The notes under the pieces: generated by a model
What the model saw: only the letters and a program-made list of their open reading frames with translations
Database searches by the model: none
Told to the model about the DNA's origin: nothing
NCBI RefSeq assembly: GCF_001512285.1
Contig: NZ_LNUV01000001.1
Coordinates: 230,015 to 294,014 of the forward strand
Length of the DNA: 64,000 nucleotides
Source of the DNA: Arthrobacter sp. EpRS71
GTDB lineage: Bacteria > Actinomycetota > Actinomycetes > Actinomycetales > Micrococcaceae
Direction: 5' to 3'
Made by a program: the position numbers and the translations under genes
Part shown: positions 61,390 to 64,000 of the stretch, piece after piece
Layout of the letters: the number at the start of each line of letters is the position of its first letter
Numbering within the stretch: position 1 is the stretch's first letter

Positions 61390-62271
61390 CTAGCGGTTCA
61401 TGAGTTCGCGTAGCGCCGTTGTGACGGAATCGGGATCCTCCTCTGCCATGAAATGCCCGGCATTTAGCGTCCGGTGTTCAAGGTCGGACGCCCACTTGCT
61501 CCAGAGCGCGGCGGCGTCGTACCCAAGGACTGCACCCCAGTCTTGTTGTATGACAGTGACGGGCATGCCCAAAGTATGGCCTGATTCCCTGTCTGCGCGG
61601 TCGTGCTCAACGTCAATGCCGGCTGATGCCCGGTAGTCGGCAACGATGGAAGGCACGGCATTCGCTGATGCTGACAGGTAGTGGTGCCGGTAGTCGGCGG
61701 GAATGGCTTCGGGATTGGAGGTCCATCCGTCCAGGAAGGACGCGAAGAATGTATCGGCGGTCGCTTCAATCATGGGCTCCGCGACGCCGGCCGGCTGGGC
61801 CATCAGGTACAGATGCCACGCGACTTTTGCGTCTGCCCCGTGAAGAATGTCCCACATATCCAGCGTCGGCAGGACATCCAATGTCAACAGATGGCTCACA
61901 TTGTCGGGGTGATCAAGGCCCGCCCGGATTGCGACCAAGGCGCCGCGATCGTGGCCTGCCAAGGCAAAACGCTCGTGGCCGAGTGCTCGGGCAACGGCTA
62001 CCACATCGGCTGCCATGGTCCTCTTTGAGTAGGTGTGCTCGTTGGATTCTTTCGGTTTGTCACTGTCGCCGTAACCGCGCAGGTCGGGAACAATCACCGT
62101 GTGGTCTGCTGCCAGCTTCGCGGCAACATGGCGCCACATGTGATGTGTCTGCGGGAAGCCGTGCAGGAGCACTACAGCAGGTCCGCTTCCGACGACGGCG
62201 ACGTTGAGTTCTACGTGCGGCGCTGCAGGGACGCGGTAGTAGCTTGCTTCAGGGAGCAATTTCAGGGACAT
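61390..62271 (-). CDS. Alpha/beta hydrolase (haloacetate dehalogenase/epoxide hydrolase type)
   Basis: A 293-residue alpha/beta hydrolase. The oxyanion HGFP (37-40), the nucleophile elbow AGHDRG with Asp108, and the C-terminal His in GHFMAEEDPDSV are visible; an Asp nucleophile points to haloacetate dehalogenase or epoxide hydrolase rather than esterase. RGYGDSDKP is the conserved post-nucleophile loop of that group. A GGAG site precedes ATG 62271, preferred to the upstream ATG at 62301. It is divergent from the SARP gene 118 bp away. The true substrate is unknown. Confidence 0.88.
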   Translation of the reverse strand: MSLKLLPEASYYRVPAAPHVELNVAVVGSGPAVVLLHGFPQTHHMWRHVAAKLAADHTVIVPDLRGYGDSDKPKESNEHTYSKRTMAADVVAVARALGHERFALAGHDRGALVAIRAGLDHPDNVSHLLTLDVLPTLDMWDILHGADAKVAWHLYLMAQPAGVAEPMIEATADTFFASFLDGWTSNPEAIPADYRHHYLSASANAVPSIVADYRASAGIDVEHDRADRESGHTLGMPVTVIQQDWGAVLGYDAAALWSKWASDLEHRTLNAGHFMAEEDPDSVTTALRELMNR

Positions 62272-62389
62272 GATGTCTCCGTTCCTTGTTGGTGTCTCCA
62301 CTTTCCCGTGGGCGAATCAGTGCTGAATCAGTGGGGCGCCGCTTCCGCACGACATCGGGCAGGGCGCGGACTTTGATTACGATGAATTC

Positions 62390-64000
62390 GTGAGCTGCCC
62401 TCAATTCCGCGTCCTCGGTCCTATCCAAGTGACTGTTGACGGTGTAGTGCGGCAGTTGTCCAAGCGCCGGCACCGGGAGATCGTTGGGATACTTCTTTCT
62501 CTCCGGGGCGGGGTAATCTCCACCCAAGACCTCGTCGCGGAACTCTGGGATGACGCACCCCCGGCTGGTGCGGTGGGAGCCGTCCGAACGTTCGTGGGTG
62601 AGCTTCGCCGAATCATTGAACCGAATCGTCTGCCGCGGAGTCCAGCCACAGTCCTGGTAACTGTCGGCGATGGCTACTCATTGCGGTTGAGTGCCGACGC
62701 CGTTGATGCATGGCGCTTTGAAGCTGCGGTGGGATCAGCGGGAACAGCCCTGCCGGAGAAAGCAGACTCGTTGCTTTCGGCCGCGTTGGCTGAATGGCAA
62801 GGTGAGGCTTTCGAAGAGTTCGCTGAGCGGCCGTGGTCGCGTTCCGTGAGAACAAGATTGGGCGATCTGCGGTTCTCTGCCATTGAGCGCTGCGCAAACG
62901 CACGGCTCGCCGTTGGACGGGCGGACGAGGCCGTGCCACTGCTCGAAGGGCAGGTAACGGCCGCGCCGTGGCGTGAAGAAGGGTGGGCGTTGTTGGCATT
63001 GGCTCTCTACCGCAGCCAGCGCCAAGGGGACGCTTTGGCGGTCCTGCGCACTGCGAGGATGCACCTCAGACGCGATCTGGGGGTCGATCCCGGCCCGGCG
63101 CTTTCAGCTCTGGAGATTCAGATCCTGCGGCGGGACCCGAATCTGGAGCTGCCCGAACCGACAGGGCTGGGTTTGACGGCAGCCGCATATTCCCGGAGTG
63201 GCACCAGGGCTCAACTCGAGGCTTCAAACGCGGTGCTGGGCAGCCTTGCGGTCACGGGTGACGTGGAGACTGCCCAGACACAGCGAATCGCCACGATTCG
63301 CGCGGCACAGTCTGCCGACGATGCCGAACTTACTGCCCGGATCATTGGCGGTTATGACATTCCGGGAATATGGACGCGCTCCGACAACCGGGAGGCCGCA
63401 GAAGTCGTTGTTGCAGCTGCTGAACATGCACTCGCTTCAACCGCGCGAATTTCTGACAGGACACGCGCCCGCCTGCTGGCCACCATCGCCATGGAATCAC
63501 GCGGCACAGCCGACCGGCAGGCCGAAGCCCAAGAAGCAGAATCAATTGCCACGCGCCTCGGCGACGAACAACTTCATTGCTTCGCCCTCAGCGCCCGATT
63601 CATGCAGGAGTTCCACAGGACAGGCTTGGCAAAGGAGCGGGCTGACATTGGCGCCCAGCTGACAGCTCTAGCCATAAGCGCCGACTCACCCACCTTCGAA
63701 ATCAATGGCCGCCTCATCCGCATGCAGGCCCTCTGCGCTCTGGACGACATCCCTGCGGCCAACGCCGAAGCCTACGCCGTAGACGAACTCGCCGCACGAC
63801 ACGAAAGACCGCTCGCAGCCGTATTTACCGGCCGGTTTAGGTCGGCTTTCATCGAAAACAGCGACCCTCCGCTGCCAGATGCGATGCCTGGCTTCACTCA
63901 TGGCCTGGCTGCTTTGACCAGATTCACTCGAGAAATGACCCAGGGATCGGACATAAGTGACGGCGACTTCGGGCCCTATGAGCCGTGGGTGCGGCCACTA
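62390..64000 (+). CDS. SARP/BTAD-family transcriptional regulator (3' partial)
   Basis: At least 537 residues, running off the right edge. The N-terminus is an OmpR-type winged helix (VSCPQFRVLGPIQVTVDGVV, LSLRGGVISTQDLVAELWDD, and AVRTFVGELRRIIEP with VTVGDGYSLRL), followed by the bacterial transcriptional activator domain (ARLAVGRADEAVPLLEGQV, ALYRSQRQGDALAVLRTARM, LGVDPGPALSALEIQIL). The rest is helical with TPR-like character and no visible nucleotide-binding P-loop. AfsR/DnrI-type SARPs activate secondary-metabolite or catabolic genes. GTG 62390 is chosen because the conserved RVLGPIQV follows at once; the frame is open further upstream. Confidence 0.82.
   Translation, partial: MSCPQFRVLGPIQVTVDGVVRQLSKRRHREIVGILLSLRGGVISTQDLVAELWDDAPPAGAVGAVRTFVGELRRIIEPNRLPRSPATVLVTVGDGYSLRLSADAVDAWRFEAAVGSAGTALPEKADSLLSAALAEWQGEAFEEFAERPWSRSVRTRLGDLRFSAIERCANARLAVGRADEAVPLLEGQVTAAPWREEGWALLALALYRSQRQGDALAVLRTARMHLRRDLGVDPGPALSALEIQILRRDPNLELPEPTGLGLTAAAYSRSGTRAQLEASNAVLGSLAVTGDVETAQTQRIATIRAAQSADDAELTARIIGGYDIPGIWTRSDNREAAEVVVAAAEHALASTARISDRTRARLLATIAMESRGTADRQAEAQEAESIATRLGDEQLHCFALSARFMQEFHRTGLAKERADIGAQLTALAISADSPTFEINGRLIRMQALCALDDIPAANAEAYAVDELAARHERPLAAVFTGRFRSAFIENSDPPLPDAMPGFTHGLAALTRFTREMTQGSDISDGDFGPYEPWVRPL

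Overview
The window is high-GC actinobacterial DNA. Codon use, a DtxR/IdeR-type iron box, GTG and TTG starts, ATGA-type gene overlaps, hairpin terminators without U-tracts, MHS-family transporters and UvrA2-, DksA- and SARP-like proteins all suggest a soil Micrococcaceae chromosome (Arthrobacter or Paenarthrobacter-like). The genus is inferred from general appearance. No rRNA, tRNA, insertion sequence or CRISPR array was seen. The genes at both edges are cut by the window.

Layout. 1-5.3 kb: pyruvate oxidase (partial), a UvrA2-type ATPase lacking the UvrB-binding domain, a SnoaL-like protein and ArfB. 5.4-9.4 kb: an IdeR-box-controlled siderophore uptake operon (ATPase, lipoprotein, fused double permease). 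9.5-14.2 kb: small stress or hypothetical genes and an MFS transporter. 14.2-18.4 kb: a broken VWA/CoxE-type gene, a MobA-like aromatic hydroxylase with a perfect operator upstream, a stand-alone 5'-3' exonuclease and a secreted repeat protein. 18.5-25.2 kb: an iron-type ABC importer operon followed by a truncated isopropylmalate/tartrate dehydrogenase-like gene, with a FadR-type GntR regulator, RraA and a shared TGGTCGRCCA operator. 24.8-26 kb: an Lrp/LysE pair.

26-53.5 kb is a catabolic island: acyl-CoA ligase, four enoyl-CoA hydratase/HIBYL-CoA hydrolase-type proteins, acyl-CoA dehydrogenase, MaoC hydratase, CitE-like lyase, aldehyde dehydrogenase, two MHS transporters, and GntR, LuxR/GAF and Lrp regulators. 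Embedded in it are ilvE, panB, an RraA/acetoacetate-decarboxylase-like pair, an amino-acid permease, and an amidohydrolase-DUF59-alcohol dehydrogenase operon next to an AcoR/MimR-like regulator. That last set is the accessory gene group usually found beside binuclear-iron propane/phenol monooxygenases, but no monooxygenase is present here. A 13-bp palindrome, TATAGAWTCTATA, occurs before the CoA ligase/LuxR pair, the aldehyde dehydrogenase and the second MHS transporter, with weaker copies before the GntR gene and between the acyl-CoA dehydrogenase and MaoC genes. These dispersed blocks therefore look like one regulon, probably controlled by the GntR protein at 46.0 kb.

53.8-61.2 kb: a LysR-controlled, tightly overlapping six-gene aromatic meta-cleavage operon (type I extradiol dioxygenase with complete ligand set, two FAH-family enzymes, cyclase-family hydrolase, FAD hydroxylase, ACMSD-family decarboxylase). 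61.4-64 kb: an alpha/beta hydrolase divergent from a SARP/BTAD regulator that leaves the right edge.
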